Assembly (NCBI RefSeq): GCF_900187965.1
Contig: NZ_FZNL01000002.1
Location: forward strand, 248,001-312,000
Direction of reading: 5' to 3'
Source of the DNA: Flavobacterium sp. ov086
GTDB lineage: Bacteria; Bacteroidota; Bacteroidia; Flavobacteriales; Flavobacteriaceae
DNA: 64,000 bases
The number at the start of each line of letters is the position of its first letter. Within the stretch, counting starts at the first letter, position 1. The position numbers were made by a program, and so were the translations under genes. Positions 42,419-51,481 of the stretch are shown in pieces. The notes below the pieces were generated by a model that was not told where the DNA came from, made no database searches, and saw only the letters and a program-made list of their open reading frames with translations.

Positions 42419-43273
42419 ATGAAACTAATACGATTTGGAGAAGCCGGTAAAGAAAAGCCAGGTATCTTAATAGGAGAGAAAAGATTTGATGTATCTTCAA
42501 TAGTAACCGATTATAATGAGGCTTTTTTTGAAGAAAATGGATTAGAAAAATTAAAAAAAGCATTAGAAAGTAATCCTGTATTGCCAGAAGTTGAGGCTTC
42601 AATTCGTTTGGGTTCACCAATAACAAGACCTTCAAAAATAATATGTATTGGATTAAACTATGTAGATCACTGTTTAGAAACTAATGCACCAATTCCTACG
42701 GAGCCTATTATCTTTTTTAAATCAACTACTTCTTTATGTGGACCAAATGATAACTTGATTATTCCTAAAAACAGTGAAAAAACGGATTGGGAAGTGGAAC
42801 TGGCATTTGTTATCGGTAAAAAAGCAAGTTATGTAGAAGAATCTGAAGCATTAGACTATGTTGCAGGATACGCTTTACTTAACGATTATAGTGAAAGAGC
42901 CTTTCAACTAGAGCGTGGTGGTCAATGGGCAAAAGGAAAAGGGAGTGATACATTTGCACCACTCGGACCCTTTTTGGCTACTAAAGATGAAGTGAAAGAT
43001 GTTGATAATTTGTCAATGTGGCTTACTGTAAATGGTAAAAAATATCAGGACAGTAATACGCTAAATTTAGTTTTCAAAATTCCATTTTTAGTACATTACT
43101 TAAGCCAGTTTATGACGTTGCTTCCGGGCGATATAATCAGTACAGGAACGCCTCCAGGTGTTGGTTTAGGAATTAAACCTGACCCAATTTATATTAAAGC
43201 CGGAGATGTTATAGCGCTTGGAATTGAAGGTTTAGGAAGCAGCAGTCAAATTGCCGTTGCGTATACTAAGTAA
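42419..43273 (+). CDS. FAH-family hydrolase, probable 2,4-diketo-3-deoxy-L-fuconate hydrolase
   Basis: The 284-residue protein has an N-terminal domain (MKLIRFGEAGKEKPGIL) and the fumarylacetoacetate-hydrolase fold: KIICIGLNYVDHCLE, EPIIFFKSTTSL, the metal ligands in DWEVELAFVIGK and YALLNDYSERAFQ, QWAKGKGSDTFAPLGPFL and PGDIISTGTPPGVGLG. In the fucose pathway it would split 2,4-diketo-3-deoxy-L-fuconate into pyruvate and L-lactate, which explains the adjacent lutABC. A strong hairpin downstream ends the unit. Confidence 0.88.
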   Translation: MKLIRFGEAGKEKPGILIGEKRFDVSSIVTDYNEAFFEENGLEKLKKALESNPVLPEVEASIRLGSPITRPSKIICIGLNYVDHCLETNAPIPTEPIIFFKSTTSLCGPNDNLIIPKNSEKTDWEVELAFVIGKKASYVEESEALDYVAGYALLNDYSERAFQLERGGQWAKGKGSDTFAPLGPFLATKDEVKDVDNLSMWLTVNGKKYQDSNTLNLVFKIPFLVHYLSQFMTLLPGDIISTGTPPGVGLGIKPDPIYIKAGDVIALGIEGLGSSSQIAVAYTK

Positions 43274-43344
43274 AATTGAAATTTGATGGAGGCCATAGGA
43301 AGTAAATAGCATTCCGCAACAACCTCTATAAGCAAGCAAAAACA

Positions 43345-43381
43345 CCAAACTTGTTTGTAAACTAATCACAAACAAGTTTGG
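43345..43381 (+). terminator. Long perfect hairpin ending the fucose cluster
   Basis: A 14-bp perfect stem (CCAAACTTGTTTGT, 43345-43358, with ACAAACAAGTTTGG, 43368-43381) has a 9-base loop. No T-run follows, so it may be an RNA-stabilising 3' structure as much as a terminator. Confidence 0.6.
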
Positions 43382-43577
43382 TCGTTATCAATAAAGATAA
43401 TCTTACGACAGCTTTCTTAATAATTATTTATGGCTTTGTATTACTTAAAAAGTCAAAAAAAGTACATTAAATTAATAAGCGCCATAGAAAACAAAATGTA
43501 GATGCATTGATAATAAGTAATTTGGAAGAGCAGTGGCTTTTCCGGATAAATTAGAAGCGGTAAAAAACAATATTGAT

Positions 43578-44609
43578 ATGAAAAACAAACCGGTTTCTAT
43601 TAAGGATATTGCTGATGAACTAAAGATTTCCATAACAACGGTTTCTTTTGTATTGAATGGAAAAGCAACAGAAAAACACATTTCTAAAGAGCTAACGCAA
43701 AAGGTTTTAGATTATGCAAAACTAATAAACTACAGACCAAATCAAATTGCACAGAGCCTTAGAACAGGGAAATCAAAAATTTTGGTTTTTATGGTAGAAG
43801 ATATTTCAAATAGTTTCTTTTCTAAATTAGCTCGAATTTTTGAAGATATTTCATTTGACAAAGGATATAAAGTCATTTTTTGCAGCAACGAAAATAATGA
43901 TGAAAGATCAAAAGAATTGATTGAATTGTTTAATTTTCGCCAAGTTGATGGCTTTATTATTGTCCCTTCTTCAGGAATAAAAGATACTATAGAAGGCTTA
44001 ATAAAAGATAATAAACCGGTTGTTTTATTAGATCGTTTTTTTGAAGGTTTAGATTGTAATAGTGTTAGTATAGATAATCAACAAGCTTCTTATGATGCAA
44101 CCTTACATTTGGTAAATAATCAATTTAAGAACATTGGGTTTGTGACTACAGATTCCAATCAAACGCAAATGAGAGATCGATTGTCAGGATATTATAAAGC
44201 AATTGATGATAAGGGTTTGAAATCAAACGTTTTGCAAATTCCTTACAGTGAAATTTTTAAAGGGAAAGGGAAGGAGTATATTAAAAAATTCCTGAATGAT
44301 CATAATGATTTGGATGCTATTTTTTTTGGAACCAATTATCTTGCACAAAACGGATTAGAAGTTTTTAAGGAGAGTAGTCGTAATTTATTAAATGAATTTG
44401 GCATTGTTGCATTCGATGATAATGATATGTTTAAGTTATGTTCAACTTCTATTAGTTGTGTTGCCCAGCCGCTATTCGAAATTAGTTCTAAACTAATGGA
44501 ATTGATGTTTCTTCTTTTAAAGAAAAATGAGATAGGAGAAAATACTCAAAAAATAGTGCTAAAAACAGAGCTTATTATTCGGGAGTCTTCATTAAGGAGA
44601 CAGCCTTAA
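43578..44609 (+). CDS. LacI-family transcriptional regulator
   Basis: The ATG at 43578 (MKNKPVSIKDIADEL) is preferred over a GTG 45 bases earlier because the helix-turn-helix should start near residue 5. The 343-residue protein has the LacI DNA-binding head (VSIKDIADELKISITTVSFVLNG) with hinge helix (INYRPNQIAQSLRTGKSK), then a periplasmic-binding-protein-like sensor with VDGFIIVPSSG, VVLLDRFFEGL and IVAFDDNDMFKLCSTSISCV. It probably controls the fucose cluster just upstream, the GH29 gene just downstream, or both; the palindrome at 33436 is a candidate site. Confidence 0.9.
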   Translation: MKNKPVSIKDIADELKISITTVSFVLNGKATEKHISKELTQKVLDYAKLINYRPNQIAQSLRTGKSKILVFMVEDISNSFFSKLARIFEDISFDKGYKVIFCSNENNDERSKELIELFNFRQVDGFIIVPSSGIKDTIEGLIKDNKPVVLLDRFFEGLDCNSVSIDNQQASYDATLHLVNNQFKNIGFVTTDSNQTQMRDRLSGYYKAIDDKGLKSNVLQIPYSEIFKGKGKEYIKKFLNDHNDLDAIFFGTNYLAQNGLEVFKESSRNLLNEFGIVAFDDNDMFKLCSTSISCVAQPLFEISSKLMELMFLLLKKNEIGENTQKIVLKTELIIRESSLRRQP

Positions 44610-44804
44610 CTTTTTGTAGTAAATAAGAGAACAACTCCACTTTTATCTTAACTGGCTCTGCGACATTATAATTTAAGTCTTATCTTTTTAATGGCTCCAA
44701 AAACTCTCTTAAAATTGTCGTTGGTCGAAATTATATAATTCAGTTCGTAATTTAGAGTAATATTGTGTTTCCTATTTTAATAATAAGTTATTAAACACAG
44801 CGCA

Positions 44805-46904
44805 ATGAAAAATACGTTTCTAATATTCTGTTTTTTTTGCATGATCGCACCTGTTAGCGGTCAACAAACAATAAAATCTCCAGCGCCATTTGGTCCATTG
44901 CCAACACAAAAACAAATCGACTGGCAAGAAATGGAGTTTTATGCTTTTGTACACTTTTCATTAAATACATTTACTAATAAAGAATGGGGCTATGGCGATG
45001 AATCTCCGGAACTATTTAATCCTTCAAATCTTGATGTACGCCAATGGGCAAGAGTGGTTAAGGAATCCGGGATGAAAGGAATTATTTTGGTAGCCAAACA
45101 TCATGACGGATTTTGTTTATGGCCATCTGCCTATACAGAACGTTCAGTGAAAAATTCTCCCTGGAAAAATGGTAAAGGAGATCTCGTAAAAGAACTGGCT
45201 GCCGCTTGCAAAGAATACGGTTTAAAACTAGGATTATACCTTTCGCCCTGGGACAGAAGCCGTGCAGATTACGGCAAACCTGAATACATCACTTATTTTA
45301 GAAATCAGCTCAAAGAATTACTGATCAATTACGGAGATGTTTTTGAAATGTGGTTTGATGGTGCTAATGGCGGCGATGGCTATTATGGCGGGGCAAATGA
45401 AACCAGAAAAATTAATACTTTAGAATATTATAATTGGGATGAAACCTATAAATTGATTTACAAAACAGCACCTAAAACTTTGGTTTGGGGAGTTGGACCT
45501 TCAGAAGCAAGATGGATTGGAAATGAAGAAGGGCGTGCGGGAAAAACAAATTGGAGCCTTTTGCGCCAGAAAGATGAATTGGCAGGAAAAGTACATTATA
45601 CTGAGTTTATGTCCGGTCATGAAGATGGAGAAAAATGGGTTCCGGGAGAAGCAGATGTTTCGATCAGACCAGGATGGTTTTATCATGCTGTAGAAGATGA
45701 TAAAGTACGTTCGCTGGACGAAATGGTCGATATTTATTATGAATCAATTGGCAGAAATGCTACTTTATTACTGAATCTTCCGGTTGATAAAAGAGGTTTG
45801 GTTCATGAAAATGATCAGACAAGATTAAAAGAATTAGTTTCGACCATAAGAGCTGATTTTAAAACGGAATTATTAGCGGGATCTAAAATTTCTGCAGATA
45901 ATGTGAGAGGAAACAGTGCAGAATTTGCAGCCAAAAATGTCACAGATGGAAATAAAGATTCTTATTGGGCAACAGACGATGCTATAAAAAACGCTTCAAT
46001 CGTTTTTGAATTCAGTAAACCAACGGCTTTAAATAGAATTTTACTTCAGGAATATATTCCGTTAGGGCAGCGTGTTAAAGCTTTTAATATTGAAGCTAAA
46101 GTAGACGGGAAATGGACAACCGTTGCAAACGAAACCACCATTGGTTATAAAAGAATTTTAAGAATTGAGAGAGTTACAGCATCGGCATTAAAAATAAATA
46201 TCACCGACTCGAAAGCAAGTATTGTTATTTCGAATATTCAGGCTTTTAATGCACCAACTTTTGTGCGTATGCCTGAAATTCAGAGAGATAAAAATGGAAA
46301 TGTCACCATAAAATCCGAAGACGGAAATTCCGTTTATTATTCGCTTGACGGAAAAAATCCAACGAAAAAAAGCATCTTATACAAAGGAGTATTTAAGTAT
46401 GAAAAAGCCGTTGAAATTAAAGCCGTTGCTATTGATAGAACGGAGAATATTAGCAGTGCTATAAAAACTGCCAAATATGGTGCATCTAAAGAAAATTGGA
46501 AAATAGTTACAGCTTCCAGCGGAGATTTAAATTCTGCAAACCGAATTATAGACGGAAATCCAAATACAGATTGGAGTTTTGGAGGTGACAATAATAAACT
46601 TCCACAGGAAATAACAATCGATATGGGAAATATTTTAACCCTAAACGGCTTTACTTATGTGCCACAGCAAGTAGGTAATAATCTCAATTTGATATCGAAT
46701 TATGAGTTCTACACCAGCCTAGATAATATAAAATGGACATTGCAGTCACAAGGCGAATTTTCGAATATAAGAAACAATCCAATCGAGCAGATAAAGACCT
46801 TTAAAAAAGATAAAGCAAGATACATTCGTTTCGTTGCAAAAACAGCAGTTGGAAAGGGAACTACGGTTTCGATCGCAGAAATAAATGTAATGGAAACACT
46901 ATAA
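44805..46904 (+). CDS. GH29 alpha-L-fucosidase with two C-terminal F5/8-type (CBM32-like) domains
   Basis: The 699-residue protein has a signal peptide ending near APVSGQQ. The GH29 barrel follows: FYAFVHFSLNTFTNKEWGYGDE, GIILVAKHHDGFCLWPS, LGLYLSPWDRS, nucleophile Asp185 in FEMWFDGANG, and NATLLLNLPVDKRG. The C-terminal half holds a discoidin-like domain (about 360-480: NVTDGNKDSYWATDD), a short chitobiase-type Ig-like insert (GNSVYYSLDGKNPTKKS), and a second discoidin-like domain (about 560-699: RIIDGNPNTDWSFGG). This architecture is common in Bacteroidota fucosidases acting on glycoprotein or milk-type glycans with alpha-1,3/4 links. It sits between the LacI gene and the NagB fusion. Confidence 0.92.
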   Translation: MKNTFLIFCFFCMIAPVSGQQTIKSPAPFGPLPTQKQIDWQEMEFYAFVHFSLNTFTNKEWGYGDESPELFNPSNLDVRQWARVVKESGMKGIILVAKHHDGFCLWPSAYTERSVKNSPWKNGKGDLVKELAAACKEYGLKLGLYLSPWDRSRADYGKPEYITYFRNQLKELLINYGDVFEMWFDGANGGDGYYGGANETRKINTLEYYNWDETYKLIYKTAPKTLVWGVGPSEARWIGNEEGRAGKTNWSLLRQKDELAGKVHYTEFMSGHEDGEKWVPGEADVSIRPGWFYHAVEDDKVRSLDEMVDIYYESIGRNATLLLNLPVDKRGLVHENDQTRLKELVSTIRADFKTELLAGSKISADNVRGNSAEFAAKNVTDGNKDSYWATDDAIKNASIVFEFSKPTALNRILLQEYIPLGQRVKAFNIEAKVDGKWTTVANETTIGYKRILRIERVTASALKINITDSKASIVISNIQAFNAPTFVRMPEIQRDKNGNVTIKSEDGNSVYYSLDGKNPTKKSILYKGVFKYEKAVEIKAVAIDRTENISSAIKTAKYGASKENWKIVTASSGDLNSANRIIDGNPNTDWSFGGDNNKLPQEITIDMGNILTLNGFTYVPQQVGNNLNLISNYEFYTSLDNIKWTLQSQGEFSNIRNNPIEQIKTFKKDKARYIRFVAKTAVGKGTTVSIAEINVMETL

Positions 46905-47016
46905 GCAACTTTAATTAGCAATCTTTTTACTTAAAGTTTCCAATTATGTCTTCTGCCGAAGGTAACAGGTTATTAGTCGAATTTTTGATTATATACGTCA
47001 TGTATTATTTAATTTT

Positions 47017-48957
47017 ATGATAAATAATTACAACAATAGTCAAATGGTTAAAGAAAATATAAATTTCAAAGAAGCTGGGAAGTTCGAAGAAACCCGTTTT
47101 GAGAAGATTCATAATGTAATTTTCGATTCATCTCAGGAAGCTTCGGTATTAGTTGCTCAGGAAATAGCCAATATAATTCAAAGAAAAGATGAGTTAAACG
47201 AACCATGCGTTTTAGGACTCGCAACAGGATCTTCGCCAGTAAAAGTTTACGAAGAATTGGTTCGCTTGCATAAAGAAGAAGGTTTGAGTTTTGCCAATGT
47301 TGTAACCTTCAATTTAGATGAATATTATCCAATGGATAAAAATAATATTCAGAGTTATTGGTATTTTATGCACGAGCATCTTTTTAATCATGTTGATATT
47401 TTACCACAAAATATAAATATTCCTAACGGAAACATAAGCAATGAAGACTTACAACAATATTGTATAGATTACGAAATGAAGATTAAAGCCTATGGCGGAT
47501 TAGATTTTCAGCTTTTAGGTATAGGCAGAACCGGACACATCGGGTTTAACGAACCGGGATCTCATGTTAACTCGGCTACCAGAAGTATTACATTAGATCA
47601 TTTGACACGTATCGATGCTGCATCTTCATTTTTAGGAATCGATAATGTACCCAGAAAAGCGATCACAATGGGAATTGGTACCGTAAAAAATGCCAAAAGA
47701 ATTGTACTTCTTGGATGGGGAATCAGTAAGGCTGAAATTATAAATAATACTATCGAAGGAGAAATTTCTTCACGAGTTCCGGCGACGTATTTACAACAGC
47801 ACAACAACACAACATTTGTTTTAGATACAGAAGCTTCATCAGAATTAACCAGAGTAAAAACTCCCTGGTTGGTTAAGTCTGTAATCTGGACAGAAGAATT
47901 AAAACTGAAAGCCGTAGCGTGGTTAAGTGAATTGACCAAAAAACCTTTTTTGAAACTAACAGATAAGGATTACAACGATAACGGAATGTCGAGCCTTTTG
48001 ACAGAAGAAGGAACTGCATATGATCTAAACATTAAAATGTTTAACAAAATGCAGCAAACCATTACAGGTTGGCCGGGAGGAAAACCAAATTCAGATGATA
48101 CCTACAGACCGGAACGCGCAACGCCAGAAAGAAAAAGAATCATCATTTTTAGTCCGCATCCGGATGATGATGTTATATCAATGGGCGGAACTTTTGACAG
48201 ATTGGTAGAGCAAGGACATGAAGTACATATTGCCTATCAAACCTCAGGGAATATTGCTGTTTCGAACGAAGAAGCTTTAAAATTTGCTGAAATATCAAAA
48301 GCATTGAATGCAAATTCTACAGAATCTGAAAATATTATAAACTTTTTAAAGAGCAAAAAAGCGAATGATATTGATTCATTAGAAGTTAGAAAATTAAAAG
48401 GATTAATTAGAAGAAGTGAATCTGTTGCAGCCACCAGATATTTGGGCGTGCCGGATTCTAATGTTAACTTTTTAGATTTACCATTTTATGAAACTGGAAC
48501 AGTTAAGAAAAATAACCTTGGAGAGGCTGATATTCAAATTATGTGTGATATTATCGAAAGGATAAAACCACATCAGATTTATGCAGCTGGAGATTTAGCA
48601 GATCCGCACGGAACCCATAAAGTTTGTCTGGATAGCTTATTTGAAGCTTTAAAAAGAGTAAAACACAACAGTTATATGGATGATTGTTGGGTTTGGTTGT
48701 ATAGAGGAGCATGGCATGAATGGGAATCGTACCAAATCGAAATGGCGGTTCCAATGAGCCCTGATCAGGTTCTTAAAAAACGTCATGCCATCTTTTATCA
48801 TCAATCTCAAAAGGATGGTGTAATGTTCCAGGGTGATGACAGTCGCGAATTCTGGGTACGAGTAGAAGACAGAAACAGATTAACAGCCGAAAAATATCAC
48901 GCTTTAGGATTAGCAGATTACTCTGCAATCGAAGCTTTTAAACGATATTATTTTTAG
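47017..48957 (+). CDS. NagB-type glucosamine-6-phosphate deaminase fused to a PIG-L deacetylase domain
   Basis: The 646-residue cytoplasmic protein joins two enzymes. Residues about 25-300 are NagB-like: LGLATGSSPVKVY, NLDEYYPM (Asp101) and GRTGHIGFNEPGS (His174, Glu179). The catalytic triad Asp (position 141 in E. coli NagB) is Thr172 here. Residues about 370-646 are a PIG-L/LmbE domain with the zinc motif SPHPDDD (His381, Asp383, Asp384), RYLGVPDSNVNFLDLPFYETG, and the HGTHKVC ligand. PIG-L enzymes remove acetyl groups from GlcNAc derivatives, so the fusion might deacetylate and deaminate GlcNAc-6-P in one protein (inference). It supports use of GlcNAc freed by the GH20 enzyme downstream. 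Confidence 0.88.
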   Translation: MINNYNNSQMVKENINFKEAGKFEETRFEKIHNVIFDSSQEASVLVAQEIANIIQRKDELNEPCVLGLATGSSPVKVYEELVRLHKEEGLSFANVVTFNLDEYYPMDKNNIQSYWYFMHEHLFNHVDILPQNINIPNGNISNEDLQQYCIDYEMKIKAYGGLDFQLLGIGRTGHIGFNEPGSHVNSATRSITLDHLTRIDAASSFLGIDNVPRKAITMGIGTVKNAKRIVLLGWGISKAEIINNTIEGEISSRVPATYLQQHNNTTFVLDTEASSELTRVKTPWLVKSVIWTEELKLKAVAWLSELTKKPFLKLTDKDYNDNGMSSLLTEEGTAYDLNIKMFNKMQQTITGWPGGKPNSDDTYRPERATPERKRIIIFSPHPDDDVISMGGTFDRLVEQGHEVHIAYQTSGNIAVSNEEALKFAEISKALNANSTESENIINFLKSKKANDIDSLEVRKLKGLIRRSESVAATRYLGVPDSNVNFLDLPFYETGTVKKNNLGEADIQIMCDIIERIKPHQIYAAGDLADPHGTHKVCLDSLFEALKRVKHNSYMDDCWVWLYRGAWHEWESYQIEMAVPMSPDQVLKKRHAIFYHQSQKDGVMFQGDDSREFWVRVEDRNRLTAEKYHALGLADYSAIEAFKRYYF

Positions 48958-49024
48958 ATTGTTTGTCTTTTAAAATATAATAAACTATTTCATGTGGTTT
49001 ATTTTGGTTAGTTACCAATTTTGA

Positions 49025-49057
49025 AAATGCAGCCCTGGTTAGGCTGCATTTTTTTGT
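49025..49057 (+). terminator. Strong terminator after the NagB fusion
   Basis: A 10-bp perfect stem (AAATGCAGCC, 49025-49034, with GGCTGCATTT, 49042-49051) with a 7-base loop is followed by further Ts. Confidence 0.88.
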
Positions 49058-49091
49058 GCTTAATTTAAACGAATATTTTGACTCATTTTAT

Positions 49092-49308
49092 GTCACCCTT
49101 AGCGAAGTCGAAGGGCGTAAAGTAGCTCCACAATGTGATTTTTCATTACAATCTTATCATTTCAATTTCTATGATAAAACCAAATCTTTATTAGTTTCAA
49201 CGAATTAATCCCGAAGCCTCGGGACGTTGTTACAAAATCATTCCTCCTGAATTTTTTAGACAGTTCCGTAGGAACAAAATATATTGTAGAGATGGATTTT
49301 AATCCATC
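49092..49308. repeat. Patch of small hairpin repeats (intergenic)
   Basis: The gap 48958-49519 has no gene but several short dyads. CCCTTAGCGAAGTCGAAGGG lies near 49096, TCCCGAAGCCTCGGGA at 49209-49224, GTTCCGTAGGAAC at 49263-49275, and GATGGATT/AATCCATC at 49291-49308. The GTTCCGTAGGAAC unit followed by TGTAGAGA resembles the GTCCCGTAGGGAC and GGTAGAGA units at 59146-59192. These are dispersed intergenic repeats, and their function is unknown. Confidence 0.6.
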
Positions 49309-49439
49309 ATTCGCAATCAAAACCCAATCTTGTCATTTCGGTACGAAAAATCACACTAGAAAATCCGTATAGAAATTACCAATCGTCATAGTGTTCCTAA
49401 TGAAGATTCCTTAAAATGACACAGTTTATAAATAAAAAG

Positions 49440-49473
49440 ACCTTTGTCAAAGTTTTAAAATGTTGACAAAGGT
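49440..49473. repeat. Dispersed hairpin repeat, copy 1
   Basis: ACCTTTGTCAAAGTTTTAAA followed by ATGTTGACAAAGGT forms a near-perfect dyad. It is nearly identical to 55721-55753. It lies beyond the 3' end of the LytTR gene and, read on that strand, is followed by TCTTTTTATT, so it can also act as a terminator. Confidence 0.7.
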
Positions 49474-49519
49474 TTCGTTATATAAAAATGTCTTCGATTT
49501 CGCTCAGACTAACAATTGT

Positions 49520-50233
49520 TTAGATCGAAGAATTCAAAATCCTCTGCTTTACATGATCGATATAAGATCTTCCAATTACATATCTAAGTCCTTCAATCTC
49601 AATACTGTTTCCTTCAACGGCATCAATTTTATCGATTGCAATAGTATAAGATCGGTGTATTCTTAAAAAATTTCTTTCGGGTAATAAGTCTGTAAAATCA
49701 GATAATGTGCTGTGTATGATGTATTTGCCGGTAAGAGTATTTATTTTTAGATAATCTTTTAAGCTTTCGATGACCAGAATTTCATTAAAGAAGATCTTTT
49801 TCATTCTTTTTTTATCGATTTTCACAAAGATAAAAGGACTTTCCTGAATGTTTTCGTGGGGAATATTATTTTTAATTTCGAGTCTTTTACTAATCTTATT
49901 CAGCGTTTTCATTAACCTTGGGAACTCGATTGGTTTTACCAGATAATCTAAAACATCTAATTCATAAGTCTCAATTGCAAACTGACTATAAGCACTTGTA
50001 ATAATAAGGATTGGTGGATTTTCAAGGCTTTTTATAAAATTAATACCATCAAGAACAGGCATGTTAATGTCAAGAAAAATGACATCAACTTTATTGTTTT
50101 TCAAAAAGTTTAAACCTTCTATTGGATTGCTGAAAGTGTCTATTACCTCAAAATTTTCAACTGCTTCTAAATAATTTTTAATAACATTAATCGCCAAAGG
50201 TTCATCGTCGATAATCAAACAATTTATTTTCAT
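49520..50233 (-). CDS. LytTR-family response regulator
   Basis: The 237-residue protein has a receiver domain with the acidic pair DDE (9-11), phospho-acceptor Asp55 in VIFLDINMPVLDG, Thr/Ser79-80 and Lys100. The C-terminal LytTR DNA-binding domain (about 135-237) includes LVIESLKDYLKINTLTGKYIIHSTLSDF and FLRIHRSYTIAIDKIDAVEG. It is encoded 68 bases after the sensor kinase gene on the same strand. The pair is divergent from the GH92 gene and probably regulates the glycan cluster. LytTR pairs are less usual than hybrid two-component or SusR systems for this job. Confidence 0.92.
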   Translation of the reverse strand: MKINCLIIDDEPLAINVIKNYLEAVENFEVIDTFSNPIEGLNFLKNNKVDVIFLDINMPVLDGINFIKSLENPPILIITSAYSQFAIETYELDVLDYLVKPIEFPRLMKTLNKISKRLEIKNNIPHENIQESPFIFVKIDKKRMKKIFFNEILVIESLKDYLKINTLTGKYIIHSTLSDFTDLLPERNFLRIHRSYTIAIDKIDAVEGNSIEIEGLRYVIGRSYIDHVKQRILNSSI

Positions 50234-50301
50234 TTCTATAGTCTTAAGTTATTTGAGCGAAATAGTTTAGCTGGTAAATCTATATACGAGGAAAAGTTAT
50301 T

Positions 50302-51360
50302 TTAGGTTACTTTAATCACCAGCTTTACGACAAAAATATTCTTTTTATTCTTAAATGAAAGCTTATAGTCATTTTTATTATAACCTAGTTCAAGTCTTTT
50401 TTTAACGTTCTCAATACCTATGCCACTTGACTTGTTAAAATTGTCTTTGTGGTGTGTAATTTCTGCCATTGGGTTTGAGATGGTAAAGTGTAGGAAATCA
50501 CCTTTTATTTTAAAATTAATGTCAATTATTACTTTTCCTGTATTCTTGTTTACACCATGTTTAAAAGCATTTTCTACAAAAGTCAATAATATTATAGGAG
50601 CTATTTCCTTATCATGAATATCTCCGGAAATAGACATATTTACTTCTAATCGATCATCGTTTCTAATGCGCTCTAAATCAAGATAATTTTGAATACAAAG
50701 AATTTCATTCTCTAAAGTCTGTCTTTTACTTTTGGTATCATATAACATATAACGCATTAACTCAGAAAGTTTAAGAACAATTTTTGGGGTTTTGTTTGAT
50801 TTTTCTACAGATAAAGAATAAATATTATTTAAAGTATTAAAGAAAAAATGCGGAGAAATTTGAGATTTCAAAAAAAGCAATTCAGTTTCTAATTGTGATT
50901 TTTCAAGATCTGTTACCCTTTTTTGTTCTTTCAAAAAGTCTAAAGTAATCTTGATAGCCGTTACAAAGGTAATCACATAAAGTTCACCCATCATCATGTC
51001 GATCGTATAATTAAGCGTTAATTTATCGATCGTTTCAGGTCCTTCAGGCCATACATTATGTGTTATTAATAAATAGGTAAGATTGAATTTTAAAATCACC
51101 ATTATAAATATCGAAGATAAAACTGCAAGAATATAAAGGAGATATTTTTTTCGATAAACCAAAAAAGGCATAAAAATTAAAATATTCAGGTAACATAATG
51201 TCATGTGAATAGGAAAGCCCAACAAGTTTGTCTTAAGCGAATAGAGATAATCATTAAAATAGCTTCCCCATCTAAATGTGTTAAATAAAAAGTAAGTAAG
51301 CCAAAAAATGATGTGATAATGCAATGGTATGCGATATAGTTTGCTGGAATTGAAATTCAT
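50302..51360 (-). CDS. LytS/YehU-type sensor histidine kinase
   Basis: The 352-residue membrane protein has four to five predicted transmembrane helices in the first 145 residues. A short coiled coil (VTDLEKSQLETELLFLK) leads into the His_kinase domain with phospho-acceptor His171 in SQISPHFFFNTLNNIYSL. The ATP-binding part has the N-box Asn265 in FVENAFKHGV and the G-box SGIGIENVKKRL. It lacks a large periplasmic sensor, so any signal is probably sensed within the membrane or through a partner. It is transcribed with the LytTR gene and divergent from GH92. Confidence 0.9.
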   Translation of the reverse strand: MNFNSSKLYRIPLHYHIIFWLTYFLFNTFRWGSYFNDYLYSLKTNLLGFPIHMTLCYLNILIFMPFLVYRKKYLLYILAVLSSIFIMVILKFNLTYLLITHNVWPEGPETIDKLTLNYTIDMMMGELYVITFVTAIKITLDFLKEQKRVTDLEKSQLETELLFLKSQISPHFFFNTLNNIYSLSVEKSNKTPKIVLKLSELMRYMLYDTKSKRQTLENEILCIQNYLDLERIRNDDRLEVNMSISGDIHDKEIAPIILLTFVENAFKHGVNKNTGKVIIDINFKIKGDFLHFTISNPMAEITHHKDNFNKSSGIGIENVKKRLELGYNKNDYKLSFKNKKNIFVVKLVIKVT

Positions 51361-51481
51361 AATAATGATGCGTTTTGTGACTTTTTATGATGTTTATCTT
51401 AGTTTATACGTCGTCCGTCTAAATTAGTTTTAATAAAAGTCTGGTTTGTTTAAATTTAAAGTTAAATTAAGGTTGTTTTAT

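Noticed and set aside
43533..43577. Upstream GTG start for the LacI regulator
   Set aside because: LacI proteins begin their helix-turn-helix within a few residues of the start, as the ATG at 43578 gives.
51446..51481. Upstream TTG start for GH92
   Set aside because: It would add 12 residues before a canonical lipoprotein signal; the ATG at 51482 is the better start.
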